A stretch of 64,000 nucleotides of DNA from Dysgonomonas sp. 521 (lineage in GTDB: Bacteria > Bacteroidota > Bacteroidia > Bacteroidales > Dysgonomonadaceae): assembly GCF_010501055.1 (NCBI RefSeq), contig NZ_QVMO01000001.1:62001-126000 (forward strand), in the 5' to 3' direction. Below, piece by piece: positions 35,593 to 43,948 of the stretch (its first letter is position 1; the number at the start of each line of letters is the position of its first letter). The translations under genes were made by a program, and so were the position numbers. A model generated the notes under the pieces. It did no database searches and had not been told where the DNA came from. It saw only the letters and a list, made by a program, of their open reading frames with translations.

Positions 35593-36503
35593 AATTTATG
35601 CGGAAACGGATACCCCTTTAACGAAGAAAAAGATATAATTTTGCCTGCGGTAAGAGAGGTAATTATTTTCTGTTTTCCGTCACTTGTATAGTGACGGAAA
35701 ACAAAAGCCTTTAAGGGACAAGTTAAGAAGAGAATGAATTTTTTAAGTAAACAACTACCAAGACAACAGCGAGAATCAGTAAGGGCAGAGTCTTCCGCCC
35801 GGGGCAGTACGCGTGTGCAGGTTGTTCCTGTGGGTATAACAAATAACCCGGGCAAAAGATTTGTTAAATTTGTTAAATTTGTTAAACAGGTAAAACCTGT
35901 CAATCATAAAGTACATATAAAAAATTATTACCCTGTCTGTACTTTCCCCTTTTTCCCTGAATGTGGAATATGCCCCTCCGGTTGTTGTTTTAATGTATTG
36001 CGCATTCCCTTTTACAAGCCCCCTGTAATCCCCCAAGGGGGATATGATATATGCCTTTTCACTCCTCCCCTTGGGGGAGGCCGGGAGGGGTCCTACTTCC
36101 GGGGAGGAAGAATATATTACATTGTCTTGTTGTCTTCAATGTTGTCTTATTTGTCTTCACTTTGCCTGCCATTGCTTGGGAAAGTAGTCGGCCGGCGCCT
36201 CCCCGTTTTTTCAGTCAACAGTCATCAGTTAACAGTCATCAGTCATCAGTCATCAGTTAACAGGCAGATACGGGTTGTAAGATTTAAAGATTGGCTGCCC
36301 GCCGATTGTAGGGGCAGGGTTTGCCTGCCCGAATGCGGGCGAACCACCCCTCCCGGCCTCCCCAAAAGGGAGGTGTCGCGATGCGGTCAGCATATACCAA
36401 AATTCAATATATTATTTATTCACTTTTCCATCTCTCTGTCCTCCCCCCCTTTTGGGGAGGGTCGGGGTGGGGTGGCATTTTCAAATTCTCAAATTAATAT
36501 CGT
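35593..36503. other. 911-base gap before DGR target 1
   Basis: No supported gene. Contents: palindrome (35677-35697), three tandem TTTGTTAAA units (about 35860-35890), GC-rich REP-like segments of the type CCCCTCCCGGCCTCCCC (near 36060-36095, 36345-36375 and 36441-36475), and a CAGTCATCAGT tandem (36205-36262). A frame at 35734-36507 crosses these repeats and is rejected. The target promoter is not obvious. Confidence 0.6.
35677..35697. repeat. Palindrome CCGTCACT-N5-AGTGACGG, right copy (inverted)
   Basis: Identical to the left copy only after reverse complementation (centre TGTAT). With one flanking base each side the match is 23 bases. The pair encloses the AraC gene. Confidence 0.75.
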
Positions 36504-38048
36504 ATGAAACCAACCAAGACACAGAAAACAACGCAACACAAGGCCTACTGGCGGCAAACAGCTGCTATGATGGCTTTCCTGCTTTTTGCGGCAGGGATAA
36601 ACGCCCAGGTAACCGTAGGCAGTAACAAAGAACCGGAAACCTTTTCGGCGCTCGAACTGATCTCCAACCAACAGGCAGGCCTGCGCATGCCGCACCTGAC
36701 TACCAAAGAGCGTAACTATATGACGGCTACCTTCGGCACTCAGAAAGAAGTGCTGGCCAAAGGGCTGACCATATACAACACATCAAATGACTGCCTTGAG
36801 TTTTGGAGCGGTACCAAATGGATATCGCAATGTGAGGGGGAAATGCCTCCTTATATACCAGCTACACCGAGTGCCAGCGCTACGGTAACGGCTTGCGCCG
36901 TATCTTCTGCTCCGGCTTCCGTACTTGCCAGTACCGGTTTTTACATGTTTACCTACCAGACGATGAACCTGTATGCCAATTCTACGGGTGATACCCCTAC
37001 ATCGTACCAGTGGGTGGTAGATGGCAAGCTAATAAAAGGAGCAAATAGCGCAACCTTTGCTTATACCCCCCCTGCGGATATTGCCCTTGAAGCAGATTAC
37101 CCCGACGACCTGGCATTAAGCAATTATAAAAAGACGGTGACTATTACCTGCCAGATGACGGTTAAGGGTAACGATATAGAGCCTGTAGACAAATTCGATA
37201 TACTGGTGGTAAAGGCTACCAAAGGAACACTGTCGCCTATTTATGTATGGGGATGGAAAGACGGTGTTGCCGGCGATCCGGCCACTGATCAGGTAAAGGT
37301 TGCCTTTGCCCATGTCAACCTCGGGGCTGAGAATGATACTGATCCTTGTAATTGTCTGGGTGACCTTTACCAGTGGGGACGTGAAAAGGACGGCAATGGT
37401 ACTACTACCGGACATTTCAGGCGTAACCTGACTGATGCGGATGTATGGCCTAACGGGATCGGTACTTCCGATGCTACTACCTCTACTATTGCCCAGGCAG
37501 CCGACCTGGATGCTACTACCGGACAGGTGTTATCTTCCGTTACTGACAAATACGGTAAGTTTATCAAGAGCCTCTCTACATCGCCTGCTTATTACGACTG
37601 GCGCAACTCTCGTAAACATGACCTTTGGGGTGACGGCTCACAGGATTATAATCCTACCTGGGCAATACCTTCAAACAATCCTTGTCCTACAGGTTGGAAG
37701 GTTCCCAGCCAGAAACAGTGGTCTGCTATCTATCAGGGTGGTACTACCAACGGTGCACCCGGCGCTTCCACTTCAGGTAGCACATGGACTGGTCTTGGAA
37801 AATTCTCAAGTGGTAGTACCAGTGGTTACAGAGTTGCTGAAGCACTTTATTTGCCCGCCGCCGGCACCCGTAACTACACCAATGGTTCGCTGAGCGGCGT
37901 CGGCAACAACGGCGGCTACTGGAGTAGTACGAGGAATAGCAGTGGCAGCTTCAGCTCGTACATCCTGTACTTCTACAGTAGCTTTGTTAACCCGGGCAAC
38001 TCCACCTATCGCGCAGACGGCTTCTCTGTGCGCTGTATTCCAGAATGA
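36504..38048 (+). CDS. DGR target protein 1 (secreted, FISUMP/C-type-lectin-like)
   Basis: Secreted variable protein of 514 residues. A signal peptide (MAFLLFAAGINAQ, about 24-36) has no lipobox. An N-terminal domain shared with Bacteroidetes FISUMP proteins follows (VTVGSNKEPETFSALELIS...CLEFWSGTKW), then an Ig/PKD-like section (about 125-235) and the C-terminal FISUMP domain (CPTGWKVPSQKQWSAIYQGG ... FSVRCIPE). The last 67 codons are the variable repeat VR1. About 930 bases of the body are nearly identical to target 2. The variable face is expected to be exposed outside the cytoplasm; ligand unknown. Confidence 0.9.
   Translation: MKPTKTQKTTQHKAYWRQTAAMMAFLLFAAGINAQVTVGSNKEPETFSALELISNQQAGLRMPHLTTKERNYMTATFGTQKEVLAKGLTIYNTSNDCLEFWSGTKWISQCEGEMPPYIPATPSASATVTACAVSSAPASVLASTGFYMFTYQTMNLYANSTGDTPTSYQWVVDGKLIKGANSATFAYTPPADIALEADYPDDLALSNYKKTVTITCQMTVKGNDIEPVDKFDILVVKATKGTLSPIYVWGWKDGVAGDPATDQVKVAFAHVNLGAENDTDPCNCLGDLYQWGREKDGNGTTTGHFRRNLTDADVWPNGIGTSDATTSTIAQAADLDATTGQVLSSVTDKYGKFIKSLSTSPAYYDWRNSRKHDLWGDGSQDYNPTWAIPSNNPCPTGWKVPSQKQWSAIYQGGTTNGAPGASTSGSTWTGLGKFSSGSTSGYRVAEALYLPAAGTRNYTNGSLSGVGNNGGYWSSTRNSSGSFSSYILYFYSSFVNPGNSTYRADGFSVRCIPE
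37846..38045 (+). repeat. DGR variable repeat VR1
   Basis: A 200-base segment colinear with the template repeat (41113-41312) without gaps. I count about 25 substitutions, all at template adenines (AAC to TAC, GGC, TTC, AGC, ATC and so on), plus one T-to-C at the extreme 3' end within the initiation region (template base 41307). This is the signature of adenine-specific mutagenic retrohoming. Confidence 0.95.
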
Positions 38049-38053
38049 AAGCG
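38031..38053 (+). promoter_or_regulatory. VR1 initiation-site hairpin
   Basis: CGCT (38031-38034) and AGCG (38050-38053) enclose a 15-base loop containing the stop codon. The same stem and loop length are present at VR2, and the 3' arm is absent at the template. Matches the hairpin known to mark DGR target sites. Confidence 0.6.
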
Positions 38054-38433
38054 AGCGCAGGCGACTCAATAAAAGCCACCTCCCCCTGCCCCTCCGAAAG
38101 GAGGGGAGAGGCGCAAGGCGAAGATTGACAGAGGCGATTCCGCCCGGCAGGCACTCTACCCTTTTCTTCTCCTCCCTCCCTCTTGGGGAGGCCGGGGAGG
38201 GGCCGGAAGTACCCGAAGGGGGAAGGGTTAGAGATAATTGCCACGCCTTAAAAGGCGTGGATAAAAGGACTCCCGGAGAAAGACTTTAGTCGAAAAATAG
38301 TTTGGCTAAAGCCCTTACTGATTAGCAATTTATTCCTCCACTTAAAAGTGGAGGCAACTGATAAACAATAAATATAAATTTTCGTGCCATTGCCACATTT
38401 TCACATTGGCATATTAACTCATTAATATTTTTT
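38049..38433. other. Spacer between the two DGR targets
   Basis: No gene. GC-rich REP-like repeats (38080-38220), hairpin CCACGCCTT/AAGGCGTGG (about 38240-38262) and hairpin CCTCCACTT/AAGTGGAGG (about 38334-38354). Either hairpin could terminate or process the target 1 transcript. Confidence 0.6.
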
Positions 38434-39960
38434 ATGAAAACAACTGAGACACGAACAAAAAACCGGTGGAGACAAGCAGTAGCTGTTTTCGCCTTCCTTG
38501 TATTTTCAACGGGCGCATATGCCCAGGTAACGATGGGTAGCAATAAGAAACCCGAAGCATTCTCGGTGCTGGAAATAATCTCGAACCAACAGGCAGGCAT
38601 GCGCATGCCGCACCTGACTACCAAAGAGCGTAACGATATGACGGCTACCTTTGGCACTCAGAAAGAAGTGCTGGCTAAAGGTTTGACTATCTTTAACACT
38701 ACTACCAACTGCCTTGAGTTCTGGAACGGGGCGAAATGGATTTCCTCCTGCGAGGGTGAGATGCCTCCGTATATTCCTGTTACACCGAGTGCCAATGCCT
38801 CGGTAACGGCTTGTGCCGTAACGAGCAATGTAGCTTCCGTACTTGCCAGTACCGGTTTTTACATGTTTACCTACCAGACGATGAACCTGTATGCCAATTC
38901 TACGGGTGATACCCCTACATCGTACCAGTGGGTGGTAGATGGCAAGCTAATAAAAGGAGCAAATAGCGCAACCTTTGCTTATACCCCCCCTGCGGATATT
39001 GCCCTTGAAGCAGATTACCCCGACGACCTGGCATTAAGCAATTATAAAAAGACGGTGACTATTACCTGCCAGATGACGGTTAAGGGTAACGATATAGAGC
39101 CTGTAGACAAATTCGATATACTGGTGGTAAAGGCTACCAAAGGAACACTGTCGCCTATCTATGTATGGGGATGGAAAGACGGTGTTGCCGGCGATCCGGC
39201 CACTGATCAGGTAAAGGTTGCCTTTGCCCATGTCAACCTCGGAGCTGAGAATGATACTGATCCTTGTAATTGTCTGGGTGACCTGTACCAGTGGGGACGC
39301 GAAAAAGACGGCAATGGTACTACCACAGGGCATTTCAGACGCAAACTCACCGGAACAGATGTATGGCCGAATGGCATCGGTACTTCCGATGCTACTATCA
39401 CTACTATTGCCCAGGCAGCCGAATTGGATGCTGCTACCGGACAGGTATTATCTTCCGTTACTGACAAATACGGTAAGTATATCAAGAGCCTCTCTACATC
39501 GCCTGCTTATTACGACTGGCGCAACTCTCGTAAACATGACCTTTGGGGTGACGGCTCACAGGATTATAATCCTACCTGGGCAATACCTTCAAACAATCCT
39601 TGTCCTACAGGTTGGAAGGTTCCCAGCCAGAAACAGTGGTCTGCTATCTATCAGGGTGGTACTACCAACGGTGCACCCGGCGCTTCCACTTCAGGTAGCA
39701 CATGGACTGGTCTTGGAAAATTCTCAAGTGGTAGTACCAGTGGTTACAGAGTTGCTGAAGCACTTTATTTGCCCGCCGCCGGCCTCCGCGTCAACCTTAC
39801 CGGCTCGCTGGACCCCGTCGGCAGCATCGGCCGCTATTGGAGTAGTACGGTCAACACCAGTTTCTCCTCGTACGGCCTGAACTTCGACAGTGGTAACGTC
39901 TACTCGGGCTTCGACAGCATTCGCGGGACCGGTCGTTCGGTTCGCTGTATTCCAGAATGA
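38434..39960 (+). CDS. DGR target protein 2 (secreted, FISUMP/C-type-lectin-like)
   Basis: Paralogue of target 1, 508 residues, with the same architecture: signal peptide (AVFAFLVFSTGAYAQ), N-terminal FISUMP-associated domain, Ig/PKD-like section and C-terminal FISUMP domain. The stretch from about 38850 to 39783 is almost identical at DNA level to 36930-37865, while the first 130 residues and the C-terminal variable repeat differ. This suggests recent duplication or gene conversion restricted to the body. The variable segment VR2 is two codons shorter than VR1. Confidence 0.9.
   Translation: MKTTETRTKNRWRQAVAVFAFLVFSTGAYAQVTMGSNKKPEAFSVLEIISNQQAGMRMPHLTTKERNDMTATFGTQKEVLAKGLTIFNTTTNCLEFWNGAKWISSCEGEMPPYIPVTPSANASVTACAVTSNVASVLASTGFYMFTYQTMNLYANSTGDTPTSYQWVVDGKLIKGANSATFAYTPPADIALEADYPDDLALSNYKKTVTITCQMTVKGNDIEPVDKFDILVVKATKGTLSPIYVWGWKDGVAGDPATDQVKVAFAHVNLGAENDTDPCNCLGDLYQWGREKDGNGTTTGHFRRKLTGTDVWPNGIGTSDATITTIAQAAELDAATGQVLSSVTDKYGKYIKSLSTSPAYYDWRNSRKHDLWGDGSQDYNPTWAIPSNNPCPTGWKVPSQKQWSAIYQGGTTNGAPGASTSGSTWTGLGKFSSGSTSGYRVAEALYLPAAGLRVNLTGSLDPVGSIGRYWSSTVNTSFSSYGLNFDSGNVYSGFDSIRGTGRSVRCIPE
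39764..39957 (+). repeat. DGR variable repeat VR2 (diverged)
   Basis: A 194-base segment homologous to the template but 6 bases shorter and with many non-adenine differences (CGT to CGC, GGT to GGC, TAC to TAT). The flanks TTTATTTGCCCGCCGCCGGC and CGCTGTATTCCAGAA are conserved. It therefore was not produced from the present template by adenine mutagenesis alone. Confidence 0.85.
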
Positions 39961-39965
39961 AAGCG
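39943..39965 (+). promoter_or_regulatory. VR2 initiation-site hairpin
   Basis: CGCT (39943-39946) pairs with AGCG (39962-39965), 15-base loop. Here the stem extends to GGT-t-CGCT with AGCGACC. Confidence 0.6.
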
Positions 39966-40073
39966 ACCATAGGGAGCGTGTTAGACTATTTACCTATTTA
40001 TCTATTTACCTCCTTGCATTAAAAGCAAGGAGGTATAAATACCGCGTTAGCGGTCGGAAAAAATTTTGAAAAA

Positions 40074-40529
40074 ATGACAATCACCGAAAAACTGGCATTA
40101 CATGGCGACAAAGAACTGCACCTGTATAAAGAAGGCGTCTTTTGGGTGGCCTACGAAGAAGATGCCTATCTGGTTTCGCAAATAAAGAAGCTGAAACCCA
40201 CCAAAAAATATATCAAGTCCATACAGCGGGAAGTGATAAGTGTGGGATTCCCCCAGTCGTCACTCGAAGAGGTGCTGACGCATTTTAGACTCAAAGTGCA
40301 GGAACACACAGCCATCGTACTGGAAACAGATGTGCCTGCCGACCCTCTGTTGTTCGATAAATGGAAAAAGGAAGCAGAGATAAAAGAGCAGGCAGGACTT
40401 ACAAATCCGGCTGTGCATGGTGGAAGTGTAAATGTGCTGGTAGAGAGGCTTTCTTCATTCAAACTGCATACGGCAAGTCCTATGGACTGTATGCGTTTTG
40501 TAGAAAAGCTTCAACAGGAATTTTGCTGA
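40074..40529 (+). CDS. MutS-domain-I-like DGR accessory protein
   Basis: A 151-residue protein between target 2 and avd. The N-terminal KELHLYKEGVFWVAYEEDAYLV resembles the mismatch-recognition domain I of MutS (LLLFRMGDFYELFYEDA type). MutS-like (MSL) accessory genes have been described for Bacteroidetes DGRs, and position and size fit. A helper role in template-target hybrid handling is plausible but not known. It is 13 bases upstream of avd and so cotranscribed. The family call rests on motif similarity read by eye. Confidence 0.65.
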   Translation: MTITEKLALHGDKELHLYKEGVFWVAYEEDAYLVSQIKKLKPTKKYIKSIQREVISVGFPQSSLEEVLTHFRLKVQEHTAIVLETDVPADPLLFDKWKKEAEIKEQAGLTNPAVHGGSVNVLVERLSSFKLHTASPMDCMRFVEKLQQEFC

Positions 40530-40542
40530 GATACCGCGATAA

Positions 40543-40887
40543 ATGGCTACATACGACAATCTGCCGGTCTACAAAGTGTGTTACGACCTGATTTTGTTGA
40601 TTTTTGCTTCGGGCAGGCATATGCAACGCGACTACCGCTTCACCCTGGGCGAAACCATGAAGAAGGAACTGGTCATGCTAATGGCAAATATCTACAGGGC
40701 AAATTGCCGGTACCGGAAGAAGGAACTGATTAGCCAGGCCAGGGAAAACCTCGAAATCGTACGCCTGCTGCTCAGGCTTTCGATGGAACTTAAGCAGGTA
40801 CCGCTAAAGACATTTGCCACGGCCAATGAGAAAATAGAAAATATAAGCAGGCAACTCGCCGCATGGGAAAAGAGTTGTAAAGAATAA
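40543..40887 (+). CDS. avd: Avd, accessory variability determinant
   Basis: Avd/S23-fold four-helix bundle of 114 residues: YDNLPVYKVCYDLILLIF, then FTLGETMKKELVMLMANIYRAN, RENLEIVRLLLRLSMEL and a final helix ENISRQLAAWEK. Avd forms a basic pentamer that binds the DGR reverse transcriptase and template RNA and is required for mutagenic homing in known DGRs. It lies directly before the template repeat, as in the Bordetella phage system. Confidence 0.9.
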   Translation: MATYDNLPVYKVCYDLILLIFASGRHMQRDYRFTLGETMKKELVMLMANIYRANCRYRKKELISQARENLEIVRLLLRLSMELKQVPLKTFATANEKIENISRQLAAWEKSCKE

Positions 40888-41112
40888 AACAGTAAACAAG
40901 TAGACGAGTTACAAGTTACGAGTGAATAAAGTCTTTCTATTCCTGACTACTGACTACTGACTACCAGCTACTGACTACTGAAAAAAGGTTTATAATGAGT
41001 GAGAGTTTTATCGGTATCCTTTCGGAAAGGCCTGTAAGAGAGGCTCGTTTAATTCAGCAGGCTGCCTGTATTTCCGCTATAGGGAAACGGGTTACGTCAT
41101 CAAGCGCCTGCT
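40888..41112 (+). other. avd-template spacer (probable 5' part of the template RNA)
   Basis: A CTACTGA tandem (40944-40980) and about 130 bases leading into the template. A frame beginning at 40995 reads through the template, but it is probably not translated because its middle is the Asn-codon template itself. Confidence 0.5.
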
Positions 41113-41312
41113 TTTATTTGCCCGCCGCCGGCAACCGTAACAACAACAATGGTTCGCTGAACAACGTCGGCAACAACGGCAACTACTGGAGTAGTACAAG
41201 GAATAGCAGTAACAGCAACAACTCGTACAACCTGAACTTCAACAGTAGCAATGTTAACCCGGGCAACAACAACAATCGCGCAAACGGATTCTCTGTGCGC
41301 TGTATTTCAGAA
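41113..41312 (+). repeat. DGR template repeat TR
   Basis: A 200-base template dominated by AAC/AAT codons at the positions that vary in VR1. It starts TTTATTTGCCCGCCGCCGGC and ends TGTATTTCAGAA. It lies between avd and the reverse transcriptase. The template lacks the AGCG arm that forms the hairpin downstream of both VRs, which keeps it from acting as a target. Confidence 0.95.
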
Positions 41313-41376
41313 CTAAACATAAACCTTATCCTCTGGGGCATTGGATTACCCCGGAGGAACACTAAAGACGTACAGG

Positions 41377-42582
41377 ATGAAGGATGACAACTTATTGACG
41401 GATTTGTTCATGGCCTATTTCGATGCTCGTAAGAATAAGCGGAACACCATAAACCAGGTTCGCTTCGAAATCGATTATGAGAAAAATGTCCTCGCCCTGT
41501 ACAGGGATATAACCGGCAGGACTTACAAAGTAAGCCCCGGCATCTGCTTTATTATAGACGAACCCGTCAAGAGGGAGATATTCGCCGCCGATTTCCGCGA
41601 CAGGGTTATCCATCACCTGCTGTTCAATTATATCAACCCGGTTTTCGATAAAGTATTTATTGACGACAGCTATAGTTGCCGTAAGGGGAAGGGCACCTTA
41701 TATGGTATCCGCCGGATAGAAAGCTTTATCCGCGAATGCAGCGGCAATTATATGCGCGACTGCTACATACTCAAACTCGACATACGCGGGTATTTTATGA
41801 ATATCGACAAGAATATATTACACATGCAACTCTTCTCGATGTTACACAAAGCCGGGGAAAACGGAGATACTCCATTCGGAGCCGACCAAGAATTAATAAT
41901 GTACCTGATAAAAGCGATACTGGATGATAATCCGGTGGATAATTGCAGGATAAAAGGCAGGAAATCGGACTGGAATGGCCTGCCACCGTCAAAAAGCCTG
42001 TTCAATTCGCTTGCCGGCAGCGGCTTGCCGATAGGCAACCTGACCTCGCAATTATTCAGCAATGTGTACCTGCACCCATTGGATTGCTTTGTAAAAGAGA
42101 CTTTGGGCTTCCGGTATTACGGAAGATACGTCGATGACCTTGCAATCATCCATACGGACAAGGAGCTATTAAAGCAGGCCATAATACAAATCAGGGATTT
42201 CCTGTCCGAAAACCTGAACCTGGAACTGCACCCGCACAAGATATACCTGCAACATTATACCAAAGGGGTTAATTTTCTGGGAGCTACCCTGAAACCCCAT
42301 CGCAGCTATATAGCGAACCGCACCAAAAAGAAATTCAGGCAATGTGTCAATGATTGGAACCGCAGGCTGTCGTCCCGGAATGAGCCTGACAGATGCGAAC
42401 TGGAAAAAATGAGGGCTTCGGTCAACTCCTATCTGGGCATAATGGTACACCACCGCACCTATAACATACGCAAAAAGATGTTGCTTGAAAAAGAGAATCA
42501 TTTTTTCAGGTATGGCTACCTGAGCGGAGGACTGCGGCACTTTGTTTTGAAGAAAATGACAATAACCGGAATAAATGTGTAA
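41377..42582 (+). CDS. DGR reverse transcriptase
   Basis: Reverse transcriptase of 401 residues (start 41377; an in-frame ATG at 41341 would add 12). Palm motifs: LKLDIRGYFMNID, GLPIGNLTSQLFSN (the DGR-type IGxxxSQ motif 4) and the catalytic YVDD in FRYYGRYVDDLAII. It copies the template RNA with errors opposite adenines and inserts the cDNA in VR1. There is no maturase or endonuclease domain. The start codon is 65 bases after the template end. The stop overlaps the start zone of the TlpA-like gene (TAATG). Confidence 0.95.
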   Translation: MKDDNLLTDLFMAYFDARKNKRNTINQVRFEIDYEKNVLALYRDITGRTYKVSPGICFIIDEPVKREIFAADFRDRVIHHLLFNYINPVFDKVFIDDSYSCRKGKGTLYGIRRIESFIRECSGNYMRDCYILKLDIRGYFMNIDKNILHMQLFSMLHKAGENGDTPFGADQELIMYLIKAILDDNPVDNCRIKGRKSDWNGLPPSKSLFNSLAGSGLPIGNLTSQLFSNVYLHPLDCFVKETLGFRYYGRYVDDLAIIHTDKELLKQAIIQIRDFLSENLNLELHPHKIYLQHYTKGVNFLGATLKPHRSYIANRTKKKFRQCVNDWNRRLSSRNEPDRCELEKMRASVNSYLGIMVHHRTYNIRKKMLLEKENHFFRYGYLSGGLRHFVLKKMTITGINV

Positions 42583-42596
42583 TGTGTAATAATATT

Positions 42597-43898
42597 ATGA
42601 TACGATTAATATTACCGGCTCTTTTTTTTATGGTTGTTGCAGGACTGAATGCGCAGACCATAAGCGTGGACTTCGCTTTCTACCCGGACAGTGATATCTC
42701 CCTCTGTCTGAAAAGAGCCATGGTATGCGATACGGTTTTCCGCGGCAGGCTGGACGATAAAGGACGGACGCAGATTGCTATTCCCGATGCTTACAGCGAT
42801 TACCGGGGCATGGCAAGCATTACGGCAGGACAGGGACAACTCGATTTCATTGTTTCTCCGGGCGAGAACCCTGTTATCCGTTGTGCGGAAGAATACCCGT
42901 ATGGAGGCAACACCCTCTTTTCATCTTCCCCCGAAAACGAAGCCCTGCAAGGCTGGTTCGTCCCGCAGGTCAAACGGCAGCAAAAGATAATGCTGCTCAC
43001 AGGACTGGAGGATATATATGACAGGGAGGATGCTTTCCTGTCCCTGCTGGCAAAGGAAAAGGCTTTGCAGGAAGCAGGACAGCAGTCTTTCGAAGGGGAA
43101 CTGGAAGCAAGCCCTTTATATGCAGCGCGGTTTATCCGTTTATACAACTTCCTGAGCAGGGATGTACAGGCACTGGTAATGGCGGATTCTGTACAAATGC
43201 AGACAGTCAGGAAGTATGTCCAAAACAATCTGGATATCGAAGCGCTCTATACCTCGGGATTGTGGTATAATGTATTGAACGGCCTGCTGGCTTTATACGA
43301 CAAGGGCACGCCCTACCATATGGACTTTATTGGTGATATGTCGCTGTTGCTGAAAAGGACAAAGCAGGACAAGATATATACCACACTGAGCGAGAATCTG
43401 TTTGCTATCTGCGAGTCCATGGGTTGGAACGACCTGGAAGAGCATCTGACCAACTTCCTGACCAATGACGGACGCATCAAAGAGCCGACAGGCAAGCTCA
43501 AACTGTTGATGAACCTCTATAAGCTGAATGTAGGTAGTAAAGCTCCCGCACTCTCGCAGGGCGTACTTCCCGAAGGCAATGTCCTGCTGGTATTTCATGA
43601 GACGGGATGCGGCAACTGCACCACCGAGCTACAGCAATTAAAGGATAATTATCCATTACTGAAAGAAAAAGGTTATGAAGTGGTATCGGTAGCGGCCGAT
43701 ATGAACCGGGAGACTTTCGACAATATATCTGCTTCTTTTCCATGGAAACAGAAGTATTGCGATTTACAGGGTATATCGGGAACGGATTTCAGGAACTTCG
43801 GGATTCTCGGCACGCCGACCATTTATCTGATAGGCCAAAACGGTATCGTACAGGGCAGGTATGCGAGGCTACAAGACACGAAAATAATTAAAAACTAA
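42597..43898 (+). CDS. Secreted TlpA/thioredoxin-like protein coupled to the DGR
   Basis: Exported thiol-disulfide-type protein of 433 residues. A signal peptide (LILPALFFMVVAGLNAQ) is followed by an uncharacterised N-terminal part like DUF4369/TlpA-associated domains. The C-terminal thioredoxin fold has the redox motif CGNC in HETGCGNCTTEL and the cis-proline context GTPTIYLIG. It begins 14 bases after the reverse transcriptase stop, or overlaps it if the ATG at 42582 is used, and is almost surely cotranscribed. Both DGR targets are secreted and contain conserved cysteines, so a folding role for them is possible; that is inference. Confidence 0.82.
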   Translation: MIRLILPALFFMVVAGLNAQTISVDFAFYPDSDISLCLKRAMVCDTVFRGRLDDKGRTQIAIPDAYSDYRGMASITAGQGQLDFIVSPGENPVIRCAEEYPYGGNTLFSSSPENEALQGWFVPQVKRQQKIMLLTGLEDIYDREDAFLSLLAKEKALQEAGQQSFEGELEASPLYAARFIRLYNFLSRDVQALVMADSVQMQTVRKYVQNNLDIEALYTSGLWYNVLNGLLALYDKGTPYHMDFIGDMSLLLKRTKQDKIYTTLSENLFAICESMGWNDLEEHLTNFLTNDGRIKEPTGKLKLLMNLYKLNVGSKAPALSQGVLPEGNVLLVFHETGCGNCTTELQQLKDNYPLLKEKGYEVVSVAADMNRETFDNISASFPWKQKYCDLQGISGTDFRNFGILGTPTIYLIGQNGIVQGRYARLQDTKIIKN

Positions 43899-43948
43899 AA
43901 ATGAAAAATATTGATAACTGTTAACTACAAACTGCTAACCGAATACAT

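Noticed and set aside
36205..36262. CAGTCATCAGT tandem as a CRISPR array
   Set aside because: The units are contiguous, short and without spacers. No cas genes are in the window.
35734..36507. 257-residue frame before target 1
   Set aside because: It spans GC-rich REP-like repeats and CAGTCATCAGT tandems, with no domain; judged non-coding.
37116..37415. Reverse-strand frames repeated in both targets (also 39034-39333, 39207-39485)
   Set aside because: They occur at matching positions because the target bodies are duplicated; they are antisense shadows of the conserved target genes.
40995..41387. Frame reading through the DGR template (LPAAGNRNNNN...)
   Set aside because: Its centre is the Asn-codon template, the N-terminal part has no homology, and its end runs into the RT leader. 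It is best explained as template RNA rather than a gene.
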